Shown one piece after another: positions 25,122 through 35,863 of a stretch of DNA of 38,790 bases. Every line of letters begins with the position of its first letter. Position 1 is the first letter of the stretch. The stretch is taken from NCBI GenBank assembly GCA_016844955.1, contig JAERTH010000169.1:1-38790 (forward strand), given 5' to 3'. Both the position numbers and the translations under genes were made by a program. Source of the stretch: Fidelibacterota bacterium. GTDB lineage: Bacteria > Fidelibacterota > UBA8477 > JABMPR01. The notes under the pieces were generated by a model. It made no database searches. It saw nothing but the letters and a program-made list of their open reading frames with translations, and had not been told where the DNA came from.

Positions 25122-26863
25122 GTGAAACAGGCACACCAACAGAAACCAGAAAAATGACCGGTGCTGACATCGTATGGGAATGTTTGATCCGTGAGGAAGT
25201 GGACGTCGTTTTTGGGTATCCGGGTGGAGCCAATCTGCCCATCTATGACGCACTGGTGAAATACAGTGATAAAATTCACCACGTGTTAACCCGGCATGAA
25301 CAGAATGCTGCCCATGCAGCAGATGGTTTTGCCAGAGCCAGTGGCAAGGTTGGTGTAGCCATGGCTACATCAGGCCCGGGAGCGACTAATCTTATAACCG
25401 GTGTGGCTACAGCCATGATGGATTCGGTCCCCATGGTATGTATCACGGGTCAGGTTGGCAGAGAATCATTGGGTAGTGATGCCTTTCAGGAAACGGATAT
25501 CCTGGGTGCCATGATTCCCCTCACCAAGCATAGCTATCAGGTCATTGATATCAGAAAGCTTGCTGCCACCATAAAAGATGCATTTTATCTGGCGCGAACG
25601 GGTCGACCAGGCCCCGTATTAATTGACATTCCCAAGGATGTTCAAAATGAATCAATTGAGTTTGTCTATCCTGAGACCCATGATGTGCTTCCAGGATACA
25701 ATCCTATGGTCAAAGCCAGTGAAAGTGAACTGACAGAAGTGGCCAGGCTGATCAATGAAGCCAAAAACCCTGTGATCCTGGCAGGACATGGTGTTTTGCT
25801 TTCTGGTGCCACGGCAGAATTAACCACTTTGGCTGAAAAAGCCGATATTCCGGTGGCTGTCACCTTGCTGGGAATTGGTGGAATTCCTGCCAGCCATCCC
25901 AGATGTATTGGTTTTATGGGTATGCATGGTGGCTACTGGGTAAACCACGCCATTCAGGAGGCCGACCTGCTCATTGCCTGTGGAATGCGCTTTGATGATC
26001 GGGTCACGGGAAAGCTGGAAACCTACTCACCCAATTCGAAAAAGATTCATATCGATATCGACCCGACAGAACTGAATAAAAACATCATTGTTGATGTGGG
26101 AATCAGAGGAGACCTGAAGCAGGTTCTGTCTGCAGCCCTGCCAAAAATAAAAGCGACCAAGCATGATGAATGGACCACAACCATCAAGGGTTGGATGGGG
26201 GATTCCAGGACCAAGGATATCCTCAATCGCCAGTCCGATAAATTATTCGGAGCTTTTGTGGTTCGCGATCTCTGGGAAGCAACCAAGGGCAATGCCCTTA
26301 TGGTGACTGATGTTGGCCAGCACCAGATGACGGTGGCTCAATATTACTATCAGGATCATGCCAATTCATTGCTCACATCCGGTGGACTTGGAACCATGGG
26401 ATATGGCTTGCCAGCTGCTATCGGTGCCAGTTTTGCCGGTCGCAAAAAACCCATTTGGGCCGTGGTGGGGGATGGAGGTATCCAGATGACCATCAATGAA
26501 ATGGCCACTGCGGTGCAGGAAAATGCCAATATCAATATTGCCCTCATCAACAATGGCTACCTGGGTATGGTGCGCCAGTGGCAGGAAATGTTTTATGAAA
26601 ATCGTTTCAGTCAAACACCCATTTCAAGTCCTGACTTTCTCAAACTAACCGACGCCTACGGTCTCAAGGGCTACCGGGTCACTGAGCGGAAGGATGTAAT
26701 TTCAACCATTCTGGAAGCTCAGGCACATGAGGGACCCACACTTATCGAGTTTGTGGTAGAGCCTATGGAAATGGTTTATCCCATGGTGGCTACCGGGTCA
26801 GCGCTCAACGAAATGGTGCAACGTCCCATCACCGAAGATCAATTCTCAGACATGGAAGTATAG
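25118..26863 (+). CDS. ilvB: Acetolactate synthase large subunit
   Basis: This 581-residue ThDP and FAD enzyme condenses two pyruvates to acetolactate, or pyruvate with 2-oxobutyrate to acetohydroxybutyrate. Catalytic Glu61 lies in [23 protein letters not shown] follows. The ThDP-binding GDGGIQM with the later [11 protein letters not shown] is in the C-terminal domain. The biosynthetic length and the adjacent regulatory subunit argue against a catabolic AlsS. The start codon overlaps the ilvD stop, so the two are translationally coupled. Confidence 0.96.
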   Translation: MSETGTPTETRKMTGADIVWECLIREEVDVVFGYPGGANLPIYDALVKYSDKIHHVLTRHEQNAAHAADGFARASGKVGVAMATSGPGATNLITGVATAMMDSVPMVCITGQVGRESLGSDAFQETDILGAMIPLTKHSYQVIDIRKLAATIKDAFYLARTGRPGPVLIDIPKDVQNESIEFVYPETHDVLPGYNPMVKASESELTEVARLINEAKNPVILAGHGVLLSGATAELTTLAEKADIPVAVTLLGIGGIPASHPRCIGFMGMHGGYWVNHAIQEADLLIACGMRFDDRVTGKLETYSPNSKKIHIDIDPTELNKNIIVDVGIRGDLKQVLSAALPKIKATKHDEWTTTIKGWMGDSRTKDILNRQSDKLFGAFVVRDLWEATKGNALMVTDVGQHQMTVAQYYYQDHANSLLTSGGLGTMGYGLPAAIGASFAGRKKPIWAVVGDGGIQMTINEMATAVQENANINIALINNGYLGMVRQWQEMFYENRFSQTPISSPDFLKLTDAYGLKGYRVTERKDVISTILEAQAHEGPTLIEFVVEPMEMVYPMVATGSALNEMVQRPITEDQFSDMEV

Positions 26864-26872
26864 GAGCGATTC

Positions 26873-27442
26873 ATGCAAAAAACTGAACATACCATCGTTG
26901 CCTTTGTGGAAGATGAGCCAGGTGTCCTGAATAGAATCGTATCTATGCTCAGGCGTCGAAATTTTAACATTAAAAGTATGGTGGCCGGAGCAACAGAAAG
27001 CCCGGGTATTTCACGGATAACTATTGTTACCGATGAGTCCAACCAGCATCGCAGGGTCAATATGGCCCGCAATATTCAGAAACTGGTGAATGCCTATACG
27101 GTTGAGGATGTTACCGATGTCCCGGCTGTGATTCGTGAATATATGTTGGCTAAAGTATCCGTGACCAATGGAGACCGCGTCAAGCTGGATCTGCTTACCC
27201 GTGATTACGGTGCCAAGATCATTGATTCAGAAGAAGGTGCCGTCATAATTGAGGCTACTGGATACGACATGGAAATGGAGTCATTTCTTCAAAAACTAAA
27301 GGAATATGACATCGTCGAACTCATGCGTACTGGCAAAATGGCCATGCGTCGGGGAAGTCATCTGGAATTGAAAGCCAAGATCGAGATGATGACCACGGAC
27401 CAGCAGTGGACCACCAAACAAATTCAATCAGCAATAAGCTAA
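26873..27442 (+). CDS. ilvN: Acetolactate synthase small (regulatory) subunit
   Basis: This 189-residue subunit activates IlvB and confers valine feedback. The N-terminal ACT domain starts [20 protein letters not shown] (10-29) with [11 protein letters not shown], and a second ACT-like half follows (about 85-165). The length is that of the long IlvH/IlvN form. GGAG lies upstream of ATG 26873. It sits 9 bases after ilvB. Confidence 0.94.
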   Translation: MQKTEHTIVAFVEDEPGVLNRIVSMLRRRNFNIKSMVAGATESPGISRITIVTDESNQHRRVNMARNIQKLVNAYTVEDVTDVPAVIREYMLAKVSVTNGDRVKLDLLTRDYGAKIIDSEEGAVIIEATGYDMEMESFLQKLKEYDIVELMRTGKMAMRRGSHLELKAKIEMMTTDQQWTTKQIQSAIS

Positions 27443-27461
27443 CCAAGAGGATCTAAGAATT

Positions 27462-28460
27462 ATGGTAAACGCGTATTATGACAGTGATGCTGATCTGTCA
27501 CTTCTAGAGGGAAAAAAGTGTGCTGTTCTGGGCTATGGCAGTCAAGGACATGCCCATTCATTAAATTTAATGGAGTCAGGTGTGGATGTCTGTGTAGGAT
27601 TACGGAAAGGGAGTGCCTCCTGGCCAAAAGCTGAAGCCGCTGGTCTCACAGTCAAAACCATTCCTGAAGCGGTTGCCGGAGCGGACATTGTCATGATCCT
27701 GCTGCCGGATCAAACCATGAAAGCCATCTATGATGCCGATATTGCTCCCCATTTGAGCAATGTCAGCACCCTGGCATTTGGACATGGTTTCAACATTCAT
27801 TACAAGCAAATCATTCCGCCAGCACATGCAGATGTGATCATGATTGCTCCTAAAAGTCCCGGACATCTGGTTCGTCGAACCTACCAAGATGGACAAGGTG
27901 TTCCCTGCTTGATTGCTGTTGAGCAAAATGCATCAGGTAAAGCTAAAGATACTGCACTGGCCTGGGCCAAAGGTATTGGGTGTACCCGCGCTGGAGCCCT
28001 GGAAACCAATTTCAAGGATGAGACCGAAACCGATCTCTTTGGTGAGCAGGCTGTCCTGTGTGGTGGTGTGGCTGATCTGGTGAAAACCGGTTTTGAAACC
28101 CTCACCGAAGGTGGCTATCCCGCTGACCTGGCCTATTTCGAGTGCATGCACGAATTGAAACTCATTGTAGATCTCTTCTATGAAGGTGGGCTGACACGGA
28201 TGAATTATTCCGTGAGTGAAACCGCTGAATACGGTGGTATGACCCGTGGTCCCCGTGTGGTTGATGCCGGAACCAAGCAGCGTATGAAAGCCATTCTGAA
28301 AGAAGTCCAGGACGGTTCATTTGCAAAGGAATGGCTTGAGGAGTCCAATTCAGGCGGGAAGAATTTTGACAAACTGCGCCAGGATAACCGGGAGCATCCC
28401 ATCGAAGAAGTGGGTGCCAAACTCCGCGGAATGATGAGTTTTATCGGAAACAAGGGATAA
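27462..28460 (+). CDS. ilvC: Ketol-acid reductoisomerase (class I)
   Basis: This 332-residue enzyme isomerises and reduces acetolactate or acetohydroxybutyrate. The Rossmann motif [13 protein letters not shown] (25-37) and the cofactor loop GLRKGSASW, with Arg and Ser residues, fit NADPH use. The Mg-binding helix [19 protein letters not shown] and [11 protein letters not shown] are conserved. AGAGGAT lies upstream of ATG 27462. The protein is the short class-I form, without the duplicated domain of class II. Confidence 0.96.
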   Translation: MVNAYYDSDADLSLLEGKKCAVLGYGSQGHAHSLNLMESGVDVCVGLRKGSASWPKAEAAGLTVKTIPEAVAGADIVMILLPDQTMKAIYDADIAPHLSNVSTLAFGHGFNIHYKQIIPPAHADVIMIAPKSPGHLVRRTYQDGQGVPCLIAVEQNASGKAKDTALAWAKGIGCTRAGALETNFKDETETDLFGEQAVLCGGVADLVKTGFETLTEGGYPADLAYFECMHELKLIVDLFYEGGLTRMNYSVSETAEYGGMTRGPRVVDAGTKQRMKAILKEVQDGSFAKEWLEESNSGGKNFDKLRQDNREHPIEEVGAKLRGMMSFIGNKG

Positions 28461-28466
28461 AGATTT

Positions 28467-29549
28467 ATGCAAAGCTATAAGATTGCTGTACTGCCAGGCG
28501 ATGGCATAGGACCCGAGGTGATGGATGCTGCCTTGAAGGTTCTGGATGCTGTCGGCAAAATGGAATCGGTACAGTTCGAATATGAATATGCCCAGGTCGG
28601 TGGTTGTGCCATTGATGAGACGGGAAGCCCTCTCTCAAAGGAAACCCTCCAGATGTGCCAACGATCAGATGCTGCCCTCCTCGGCGCTGTTGGCGGACCT
28701 AAATGGGAATCCTTACCACAGGATAAAAAACCGGAGCAAGCACTCCTCAAGCTTCGGGGTGGCCTGGGCCTATATTCAAATTTGAGACCGGCAGTGGTTT
28801 TTCCGGCACTGGCCAGGGCTTCATCCCTGCAGGAAGAAATTGTATCTGGTGTGGATGTCATGGTAGTGCGCGAGCTCACCGGTGGTATTTATTTCGGAAC
28901 CCCCAAAGGTGCCGACGAGAACAAGGGTTGGAATACCATGGTTTATGAACGCCACGAAGTGGAGCGTATCGCTCGTGTTGCCTTTGACCTGGCCCGTAAA
29001 CGCAATAGCCGTGTCTGCTCAGTGGACAAAGCCAATGTGCTGGATGTCTCCCAGTTCTGGCGGGACATCGTAATCGAGGTTCACAAGGATTATCCCGATG
29101 TGGAACTGGAGCACATGTATGTCGACAATGCTGCCATGCAGTTGGTGAGAACACCCAAGCAGTTTGATGTCATCGTTACTGGAAACATGTTTGGCGATAT
29201 CCTTAGTGATATTGCTTCCATGGTAACGGGGAGTCTGGGAATGCTACCCTCTGCCAGCCTGGGTGAAAAATACTCACTTTATGAACCCGTCCACGGTTCA
29301 GCTCCTGATATTGCTGGTCAGAATGTGGCCAACCCCCTGGCCATGATTATGTCCGTAGCCATGATGCTGAGTTATACACTAGATCTGCCCCAGGCCGGAG
29401 CAGCAGTGCAGGAAGCAGTTTCTAAAGTCCTGGAAGCTGGTTACCGTACTGGAGAGCTATTTCAGGAAGGCGACAAATTGGTAACCACAACCGAAATGAG
29501 TGAACTGGTAATCAAAAAACTGACACAGGTTCGTGAGCGTGTCGCATGA
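28467..29549 (+). CDS. leuB: 3-isopropylmalate dehydrogenase
   Basis: This 360-residue NAD-dependent enzyme oxidises and decarboxylates 3-isopropylmalate for leucine; in citramalate-using organisms it also acts on 3-methylmalate for isoleucine. Marks are [16 protein letters not shown] (8-23), [23 protein letters not shown], and the NAD region [13 protein letters not shown] with [13 protein letters not shown]. The gene starts 6 bases after ilvC. The presence of cimA in the same operon supports the double role. Confidence 0.95.
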   Translation: MQSYKIAVLPGDGIGPEVMDAALKVLDAVGKMESVQFEYEYAQVGGCAIDETGSPLSKETLQMCQRSDAALLGAVGGPKWESLPQDKKPEQALLKLRGGLGLYSNLRPAVVFPALARASSLQEEIVSGVDVMVVRELTGGIYFGTPKGADENKGWNTMVYERHEVERIARVAFDLARKRNSRVCSVDKANVLDVSQFWRDIVIEVHKDYPDVELEHMYVDNAAMQLVRTPKQFDVIVTGNMFGDILSDIASMVTGSLGMLPSASLGEKYSLYEPVHGSAPDIAGQNVANPLAMIMSVAMMLSYTLDLPQAGAAVQEAVSKVLEAGYRTGELFQEGDKLVTTTEMSELVIKKLTQVRERVA

Positions 29550-29586
29550 TTGATCCAGAAACAGAACATAAAAAGGGAAGTGCATC

Positions 29587-31170
29587 ATGAGTGAAAAAGT
29601 GATCGTATTTGATACCACCTTAAGAGATGGCGAACAGTCACCAGGTGCTTCCTTGACGCTACACGAGAAAGTAGAGATTGCCCGCCAACTGGATACTCTG
29701 GGGGTTGATGTGATAGAAGCGGGATTTCCCATTTCCTCACCCACCCAGTTTGATGCGGTCAGGCGCATTGGCGATGAAGTATCCGCCGTTGTGGCTGGAT
29801 TGGCCAGAGCACTGGAACCGGATATTGATGCGGTACGCAAATCATTGGAAAATGCCGAGAAATACCGCATTCATACTTTCATGGGGACATCAGACATTCA
29901 TATCACCCAAAAGTTTGGCAGTGACCGTTATGGCAAGACCCTGGCGGAGAAACGCAAAAAAATCATTGAAATGGCCTGCGATGCCGTGGCCTTTGCCAAA
30001 ACCTTCACGCCAGATGTTGAATTCTCCCCTGAGGATGCCGGTCGCACCGATATTGAATACCTGATTGAAGTAGTTGAGGCGGTCATCGCTGCGGGTGCTA
30101 CCACCGTAAATATTCCCGATACCACGGGATATACTTTCCCAGTAGAATTCGGACAAAAAATCGCTGCCTTGAAGGAGCGAGTTCCAAATATCAATGATGC
30201 CATCATCAGCGTGCACTGCCATAATGATTTGGGTCTGGCAGTAGCCAATTCGCTCACATCAATTACCCATGGTGCCCGTCAGGTTGAATGTACCATTAAC
30301 GGAATCGGTGAGCGTGCCGGCAATGCCTCTCTGGAAGAAATTGTCATGGCCCTCAAAGTGCGTCCTGAATTGTGGGATTGTCACACTGACATCAATACAT
30401 CAGAAATCATGAATACCAGTCGCATGGTGTCCGGTTACACCGGCATGCTGGTTCAACCCAACAAAGCTATCGTAGGTGAAAATGCTTTTGCCCATGAATC
30501 AGGGATTCATCAGGATGGGATGCTGAAAAGCAGAGAGACCTATGAAATTATGAATCCTGATGCCATAGGAATTGGTGAAAGCAAAATAGTGCTGGGTCGT
30601 CATTCCGGTAGAGCAGGGTTGAAGTCGCGACTGGAATCCCTGGGTTTTCACGTGGATAAGGACCGTTTAAAGACCATTTATAAAGAATTTGTGGTTCTGG
30701 CAGACAAAAAGAAGGAGGTCTTTGACGAAGATCTTCGCGCTATCATGAATGATTTACTGGAGCAGGAAGATGCCTACTATAAATTGGATTATCTCCATGT
30801 GAACCTGGGAACTACCACCATACCGGTTGCCATTGTACGCATTCATACGCCAGATGGTGAATTTCAGGACTCAGCCACAGGTGATGGTCCCGTAGCTGCC
30901 TGTTTCAGAGCCATTGCCCGGGCATTGGATATTCGTCAGGAATTCAATCTGGAATATTATCAGGTACGCTCCATTACCAGAGGCAAGAGTGCCCTGGGTG
31001 AAGTGACCTTACGCCTGCACCATAAGGGTGATATTTATGCCGGTCGTGGAATTTCGACCGACACCATTGAAGCCAGCGCCAAGGCCTATCTGGAAGCATT
31101 GAATCAGCATAAACGAAAGCTGGAAATGGAACAAGACCCCAAAAATTTAGCAGTGGAAGAGCATATCTAA
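29587..31170 (+). CDS. leuA: 2-isopropylmalate synthase
   Basis: This 527-residue enzyme condenses acetyl-CoA with 2-oxoisovalerate, the committed step to leucine. The TIM barrel starts with [20 protein letters not shown], and the metal site [10 protein letters not shown] has H210 and H212. The C-terminal third (about 385-515) is the LeuA dimerisation domain that binds leucine for feedback, including [21 protein letters not shown] lies upstream of ATG 29587. It is clearly distinct from the CimA homologue at 33224 in the specificity region. Its last base is the first base of leuC. Confidence 0.95.
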   Translation: MSEKVIVFDTTLRDGEQSPGASLTLHEKVEIARQLDTLGVDVIEAGFPISSPTQFDAVRRIGDEVSAVVAGLARALEPDIDAVRKSLENAEKYRIHTFMGTSDIHITQKFGSDRYGKTLAEKRKKIIEMACDAVAFAKTFTPDVEFSPEDAGRTDIEYLIEVVEAVIAAGATTVNIPDTTGYTFPVEFGQKIAALKERVPNINDAIISVHCHNDLGLAVANSLTSITHGARQVECTINGIGERAGNASLEEIVMALKVRPELWDCHTDINTSEIMNTSRMVSGYTGMLVQPNKAIVGENAFAHESGIHQDGMLKSRETYEIMNPDAIGIGESKIVLGRHSGRAGLKSRLESLGFHVDKDRLKTIYKEFVVLADKKKEVFDEDLRAIMNDLLEQEDAYYKLDYLHVNLGTTTIPVAIVRIHTPDGEFQDSATGDGPVAACFRAIARALDIRQEFNLEYYQVRSITRGKSALGEVTLRLHHKGDIYAGRGISTDTIEASAKAYLEALNQHKRKLEMEQDPKNLAVEEHI

Positions 31171-32573
31171 TGAGCGCGAAAACACTATACGATAAGCTGT
31201 GGGAAAGCCATGAAGTTCGTCAAAATGAGAATGGCACCAGCCTGCTGTATATCGATCGACAACTGATCCACGAAGTGACCTCACCCCAGGCCTTTGAGGG
31301 TCTGAGAATGAATGGCCGAGCTCCCTGGAGGACAGGTGCTAATGTGGCGGTTCCAGATCACAATATTCCCACCAAAGATCGTGAGAAGGGGGTTGAAGAC
31401 TCGGTTTCAAAACTTCAGATCGATACGCTGGCCAGCAATACCCATGAACTGGGCATCACCAATTTTGATATGTCTGACCCCCGTCAGGGAATTGTACACG
31501 TTATTGGACCAGAACAGGGCATCACCCTTCCCGGCATGACCATCGTCTGTGGAGATTCTCATACATCAACGCATGGAGCGCTGGGAGCCCTGGCTTTTGG
31601 CATTGGTACTTCAGAGGTGGAACATGTACTGGCCACCCAATGTCTGGTTCAGGAGAAATCCAAAAACATGCTGGTTCGTGTTGATGGAAAACTCAAAGCT
31701 GGTGTCACCGCCAAAGATTTGATCCTGGCGATTATCGGAAAAATTGGAACTGCCGGTGGAACCGGTTATGCCATCGAATTTGGTGGTGAAGCTATTCGAT
31801 CCCTGTCCATGGAAAGTCGCATGACGGTCTGCAATATGACCATTGAAGCAGGCGCTCGTGCTGGAATCATAGCCGTAGATGAAACCACCATAGAGTATGT
31901 GAAGGGTCGCAATTTTGCTCCAGCTGGACACGAATGGGAAAAAGCCGAGAAATATTGGCGGACACTCCATTCTGATGAAGATGCAAGCTATGACGAAACC
32001 ATTGTTTTTGAGGCATCAGAAATTAAGCCCATGGTTTCCTGGGGAACTTCTCCCGAAATGGTAGCAGCCGTAGATGGCGTTGTACCTGATGCATCTGATC
32101 CAGCCAAAGCCGAACAAATCGGTAATGCACTGAAGTATATGGACCTTGAATCTGGAATGCCCATTGAAGATATCACCTTCGATAAGGTCTTTATCGGGTC
32201 ATGCACCAACTCGCGCATCGAGGATCTGCGTGAAGCCGCTCGTGTGGTTCAAGGGCAAAAAGTTGCTTCAACAATTTCACTGGCAATGGTGGTACCAGGA
32301 TCAGGTCCTGTAAAAGAACAGGCTGAAGCTGAGGGCTTGGATAAAATCTTCCTCGAGGCAGGCTTTGAGTGGCGTGAACCGGGATGTTCCATGTGTCTGG
32401 CCATGAATGCCGACAGACTGGAGCCAAGGGAGCGATGTGCCTCCACATCCAACCGGAATTTTGAAGGACGGCAGGGACAGGGTGGACGGACTCATCTCCT
32501 CAGTCCTGCAATGGCAGCTGCTGCGGCAGTAGAAGGTCACATTGTTGACGTGACAAAATATTACGAGAATTAA
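31170..32573 (+). CDS. leuC: 3-isopropylmalate dehydratase large subunit
   Basis: This 467-residue aconitase-family subunit, with LeuD, isomerises 2- to 3-isopropylmalate and probably citramalate to 3-methylmalate. The 4Fe-4S ligands are C345 ([13 protein letters not shown]) and C406/C409 ([11 protein letters not shown]). Other marks are [20 protein letters not shown] and the C-terminal [19 protein letters not shown]. The TAATG junction with leuA and the single-base gap to leuD show tight coupling. Confidence 0.96.
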   Translation: MSAKTLYDKLWESHEVRQNENGTSLLYIDRQLIHEVTSPQAFEGLRMNGRAPWRTGANVAVPDHNIPTKDREKGVEDSVSKLQIDTLASNTHELGITNFDMSDPRQGIVHVIGPEQGITLPGMTIVCGDSHTSTHGALGALAFGIGTSEVEHVLATQCLVQEKSKNMLVRVDGKLKAGVTAKDLILAIIGKIGTAGGTGYAIEFGGEAIRSLSMESRMTVCNMTIEAGARAGIIAVDETTIEYVKGRNFAPAGHEWEKAEKYWRTLHSDEDASYDETIVFEASEIKPMVSWGTSPEMVAAVDGVVPDASDPAKAEQIGNALKYMDLESGMPIEDITFDKVFIGSCTNSRIEDLREAARVVQGQKVASTISLAMVVPGSGPVKEQAEAEGLDKIFLEAGFEWREPGCSMCLAMNADRLEPRERCASTSNRNFEGRQGQGGRTHLLSPAMAAAAAVEGHIVDVTKYYEN

Positions 32574-32574
32574 T

Positions 32575-33222
32575 ATGCAGAAATTTACCTCAGTTAATGG
32601 GCTGGTAGCCCCTTTGGACAGGTCCAATGTGGATACAGATGCAATCATCCCCAAACAATTTCTCAAATCCATCAGCAGAACCGGTTTTGGACCTTACCTG
32701 TTTGATGAATGGCGTTACCTGGATCATGGAGAACCCGGTCAGGATTGTAGCAATCGTCCCTTGAACATAGACTTTGTTCTTAACCAGGATCGTTACAAGG
32801 GTGCATCCGTGCTTTTGACACGCGAGAATTTTGGTTGCGGTTCAAGTCGTGAACATGCACCCTGGGCATTGTTGGATTACGGTTTTCAGGTGATTCTGGC
32901 TGAAAGCTTTGCCGACATTTTTTACTCGAATTGTTTTAAAAATGGTATTCTGCCAGTCGTTCTGTCAAAGCAGCAAATTGCCGACTTCTTCGATGCAGTA
33001 GAGGCCAACCCTGGATACACAATGCAGGTCGATCTTGAGAGTCAGACAATTACCGACCCCCAGGGAAAGGTCACTACGTATGAACTGGATGAATACCGCA
33101 AGTATTGTCTCATCAACGGTCTGGATGAAATTGGTCAAACCCTTTCATATCAGAAGGAAATAACAGCCTTTGAGAGCAAACATCTCGAGCAAAACAGCTG
33201 GCTGTTTAAAGAGGTACGCTAA
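32575..33222 (+). CDS. leuD: 3-isopropylmalate dehydratase small subunit
   Basis: This 215-residue swivelling-domain partner of LeuC has [20 protein letters not shown] (10-29), [11 protein letters not shown] and the substrate loop [15 protein letters not shown]. The length fits the bacterial IlvD-independent heterodimer form of about 200 residues. It starts one base after the leuC stop and ends one base before the cimA GTG. Confidence 0.95.
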   Translation: MQKFTSVNGLVAPLDRSNVDTDAIIPKQFLKSISRTGFGPYLFDEWRYLDHGEPGQDCSNRPLNIDFVLNQDRYKGASVLLTRENFGCGSSREHAPWALLDYGFQVILAESFADIFYSNCFKNGILPVVLSKQQIADFFDAVEANPGYTMQVDLESQTITDPQGKVTTYELDEYRKYCLINGLDEIGQTLSYQKEITAFESKHLEQNSWLFKEVR

Positions 33223-33223
33223 A

Positions 33224-34831
33224 GTGTCTACTTCACAATCTATCGAGCTTTTTGATTCCACTCTACGAGATGGAACCCAGGGCGAAGGCGTTAATCTATC
33301 CGTGGATGACAAATTACGCATCGCTCAACGGCTGGACGATTTTGGTGTTGGAGTCATCGAAGGTGGCTGGCCCGGTTCCAATCCCCGGGACCAGGAATTT
33401 TTCAAGCGCTGCAAGGATTTAACATTCAAACAGGCCAAAATTTGTGCTTTCGGATCCACAGCCCGTGATATCAATAAGGTTAAGGGTGATGTGAACCTGA
33501 ATGCATTGCTGGATTCAGAAACCGAAGTGGTTTCCATTTTTGGAAAAACCTGGCGGCTGCATGCGGAAAAAGGCCTGGGTCTGGATAAAGCCACCAATGC
33601 TAAATTAATTGAAGCGTCTGTAGATTATCTGGTGCAAGCTGGTCGTAGGGTCATTTTCGATGCCGAACACTTTTTTGATGGCTATAAGGATTCACCTGAA
33701 TTTGCACTGGAAATGCTCAAGGCGGCCCAGGCTGGTGGTGCTGATACCCTGGTCCTTTGTGATACCAATGGTGGAGCCCTGCCCCACGAAGTAGCTCAGG
33801 CAACACAACATGTCCTGGACACATTTGATCTCCCCGTGGGTATTCATGCTCACAATGATGGGGGGATGGCAGCAGCCAATACCATCACAGCGGTTCAAAC
33901 TGGTGCAACCCATGTCCAGGGAACCATGAATGGAGTGGGTGAGCGTTGTGGAAATGCTAACCTGAGTACCGTCATCCCCAATCTGGTTCTAAAGCTTGGT
34001 CTGGAACTGAGCCACCCCGTAGATCTTGCTCAATTGACGCAGATGGCCAACTTTGTGTTTGAGATTATGAATCTCCATCCCGATGACCGTGCTCCCTTTG
34101 TCGGACGCTCAGCCTTCGCACATAAAGGTGGCATTCATGTCAGTGCGGTCATGAAAGACAGTCGCATGTATGAACACATCATCCCCAAAGCAGTCGGTGC
34201 CAAACAGCGGGTCCTGGTTTCGGATCTGTCTGGACAGAGTAATATCCGCTACAAAGCTGAAGAGCTAGAGGTATCTCTGGGTGATGCCCACGGTGCTGTG
34301 CCCAAGGAAGTGGTGGATCGCATCAAGGAGATGGAGCATAGCGGGTTTCAATATGAAGCTGCTGAAGCTTCCTTTGAGTTAATTCTAAAAGAACAGATGG
34401 GAAGTTTTAGTCCCTTCTTTGAAGTTGAGGATTCACGGGTTATTGTCAGCTACGAGCGTGAAGGTCACAATCTGGCTGATGCCATGCTCAAAGTCAGGGT
34501 CAATGGCGAGGTCGAACATACCGCCGCAGATGGCGTGGGTCCAGTTAATGCCTTGAATAAGGCCCTTCAGAAGGCTCTGGTGCGCTTTTATCCACAATTG
34601 TCGACGGTGCACCTGACTGACTACAAAGTGCGTGTTCTGGATGGCAACCACGGGACCAAAGCTGTAGTGCGTGTACTTATTGAAAGTAATGATGGAGAAA
34701 ACACCTGGTCTACGGTGGGTGTATCTGAAAATATAATTGAAGCGAGTTGGCAGGCACTGGTTGACAGCCTGAACTACAAATTGATGAAATCTGAAATTAA
34801 GAACAAGAATATCAAGAAACAGGACATGTGA
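33224..34831 (+). CDS. cimA: (R)-citramalate synthase
   Basis: This 535-residue enzyme condenses acetyl-CoA with pyruvate to citramalate, a threonine-independent entry to isoleucine. ELFDSTLRDGTQGEGVNLSV and EGGWPGSNPRDQEFF mark the CimA group rather than LeuA, whose equivalents are DTTLRDGEQ and EAGFP. The metal-binding GIHAHNDGGMAAAN holds H208 and H210. The C-terminal domain is a LeuA-type regulatory domain, presumably binding isoleucine. I choose GTG 33224, one base after leuD with GAGG upstream, because the upstream in-frame ATG lies inside leuD and adds an unrelated tail. No ilvA is in the window, which fits this route. Confidence 0.92.
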   Translation: MSTSQSIELFDSTLRDGTQGEGVNLSVDDKLRIAQRLDDFGVGVIEGGWPGSNPRDQEFFKRCKDLTFKQAKICAFGSTARDINKVKGDVNLNALLDSETEVVSIFGKTWRLHAEKGLGLDKATNAKLIEASVDYLVQAGRRVIFDAEHFFDGYKDSPEFALEMLKAAQAGGADTLVLCDTNGGALPHEVAQATQHVLDTFDLPVGIHAHNDGGMAAANTITAVQTGATHVQGTMNGVGERCGNANLSTVIPNLVLKLGLELSHPVDLAQLTQMANFVFEIMNLHPDDRAPFVGRSAFAHKGGIHVSAVMKDSRMYEHIIPKAVGAKQRVLVSDLSGQSNIRYKAEELEVSLGDAHGAVPKEVVDRIKEMEHSGFQYEAAEASFELILKEQMGSFSPFFEVEDSRVIVSYEREGHNLADAMLKVRVNGEVEHTAADGVGPVNALNKALQKALVRFYPQLSTVHLTDYKVRVLDGNHGTKAVVRVLIESNDGENTWSTVGVSENIIEASWQALVDSLNYKLMKSEIKNKNIKKQDM

Positions 34832-34832
34832 A

Positions 34833-35762
34833 ATGCCGAATCATTGTAAGAAAATTTGGTTTAACGGGAAGATAGTCAAGTGGGATCAAGCTACCACGCA
34901 CGTCATGTCTCATGGTTTGCACTATGGGAGTGGCATCTTTGAAGGGGTGAAATGTTACACAACTGATGAAGGTCCGGCCGTTTTTAAAGCACAGGATCAC
35001 ATCGATCGCTTCTTCACGTCAGCAAAAATTTATCGCATGGAGCTTCCTTTCAGTAAAGAGGAGATGCTTCAAGGGTGTCTGGATATTATCAAGCAGAATG
35101 GAATTGTGAACGGATATATACGTCCTGTGGCGTATTATGGTTATGATTCACTTGGTGTACATCCTAAAGACTGTCCGGTTGAGGTCTCTATTGGTGCTTT
35201 TGATTGGGGAACGTATCTGGGACAGGATGCGCTGATCAAAGGTGTCAGAGTCACCGTTTCGCCATGGCGTAAATTTCATTCCAGCTCGTTTCCTACCACA
35301 GCTAAGGCCAATGGTCAGTATCTGAACTCCATGCTGGCAGTTCAGGATGCAAAATCCAAAGGCTTTGATGAAGGGCTCCTTCTGAATCAGGAAGGTACCA
35401 TCGCTGAAGGAGCTGGTCAGAATATTTTTTTAGTTAAAAACGGGAAGATTTATACCAACGCAGAAGACTCCTCCATTCTCATGGGTATTACTCGTGAAAC
35501 GGTAATAGAAATTGCCAGAAACCTTGGATTTGAAGTCAAGGTTGGGCGTCTTTCAGTAGGGCAACTGCTATCTGCGGACGAAGCCTTCTTTACTGGAACA
35601 GCCAGTGAAGTGACCCCTGTTCGTGAATTGGATCAACGCATTGTTGGTTCAGGGGGTCGTGGTCCTATTACAGAAAAACTGCAATCAGCCTATATGGATG
35701 CAGTGCATGGAAGAACCCCAGAATACAAGTCTTGGCTAACCTATGTTAATCCCATTGATTAG
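34833..35762 (+). CDS. ilvE: Branched-chain amino-acid aminotransferase
   Basis: This 309-residue fold-type IV PLP enzyme makes the last step to valine, leucine and isoleucine. The PLP lysine is K158 in FPTTAKANGQYLNSML; HGLHYGSGIFEGVKCY (27-42) and GITRETVIEIA with FFTGTASEVTPV are family signatures. It starts one base after the cimA stop and ends the ten-gene ilv-leu unit. A D-amino-acid transaminase or ADC lyase is less likely given these motifs and the position. Confidence 0.94.
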   Translation: MPNHCKKIWFNGKIVKWDQATTHVMSHGLHYGSGIFEGVKCYTTDEGPAVFKAQDHIDRFFTSAKIYRMELPFSKEEMLQGCLDIIKQNGIVNGYIRPVAYYGYDSLGVHPKDCPVEVSIGAFDWGTYLGQDALIKGVRVTVSPWRKFHSSSFPTTAKANGQYLNSMLAVQDAKSKGFDEGLLLNQEGTIAEGAGQNIFLVKNGKIYTNAEDSSILMGITRETVIEIARNLGFEVKVGRLSVGQLLSADEAFFTGTASEVTPVRELDQRIVGSGGRGPITEKLQSAYMDAVHGRTPEYKSWLTYVNPID

Positions 35763-35785
35763 CCAGTGAGCCCAGCAAAATTATC

Positions 35786-35814
35786 CCCCAGATTTTGGGG
35801 TAGCCATATTGGCT
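35786..35814 (+). terminator. Two short hairpins between ilvE and lysC
   Basis: CCCCA/TGGGG (35786-35790 with 35796-35800, loop GATTT) is followed at once by AGCCA-TAT-TGGCT (35802-35814). No long U-run follows. They could end part of the ilv transcript or act as a leader structure for lysC. Confidence 0.3.
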
Positions 35815-35863
35815 TGATTCAAATAAGTTAAAGAATGAATTCAACGGGGAATGTAGTTAGTCT

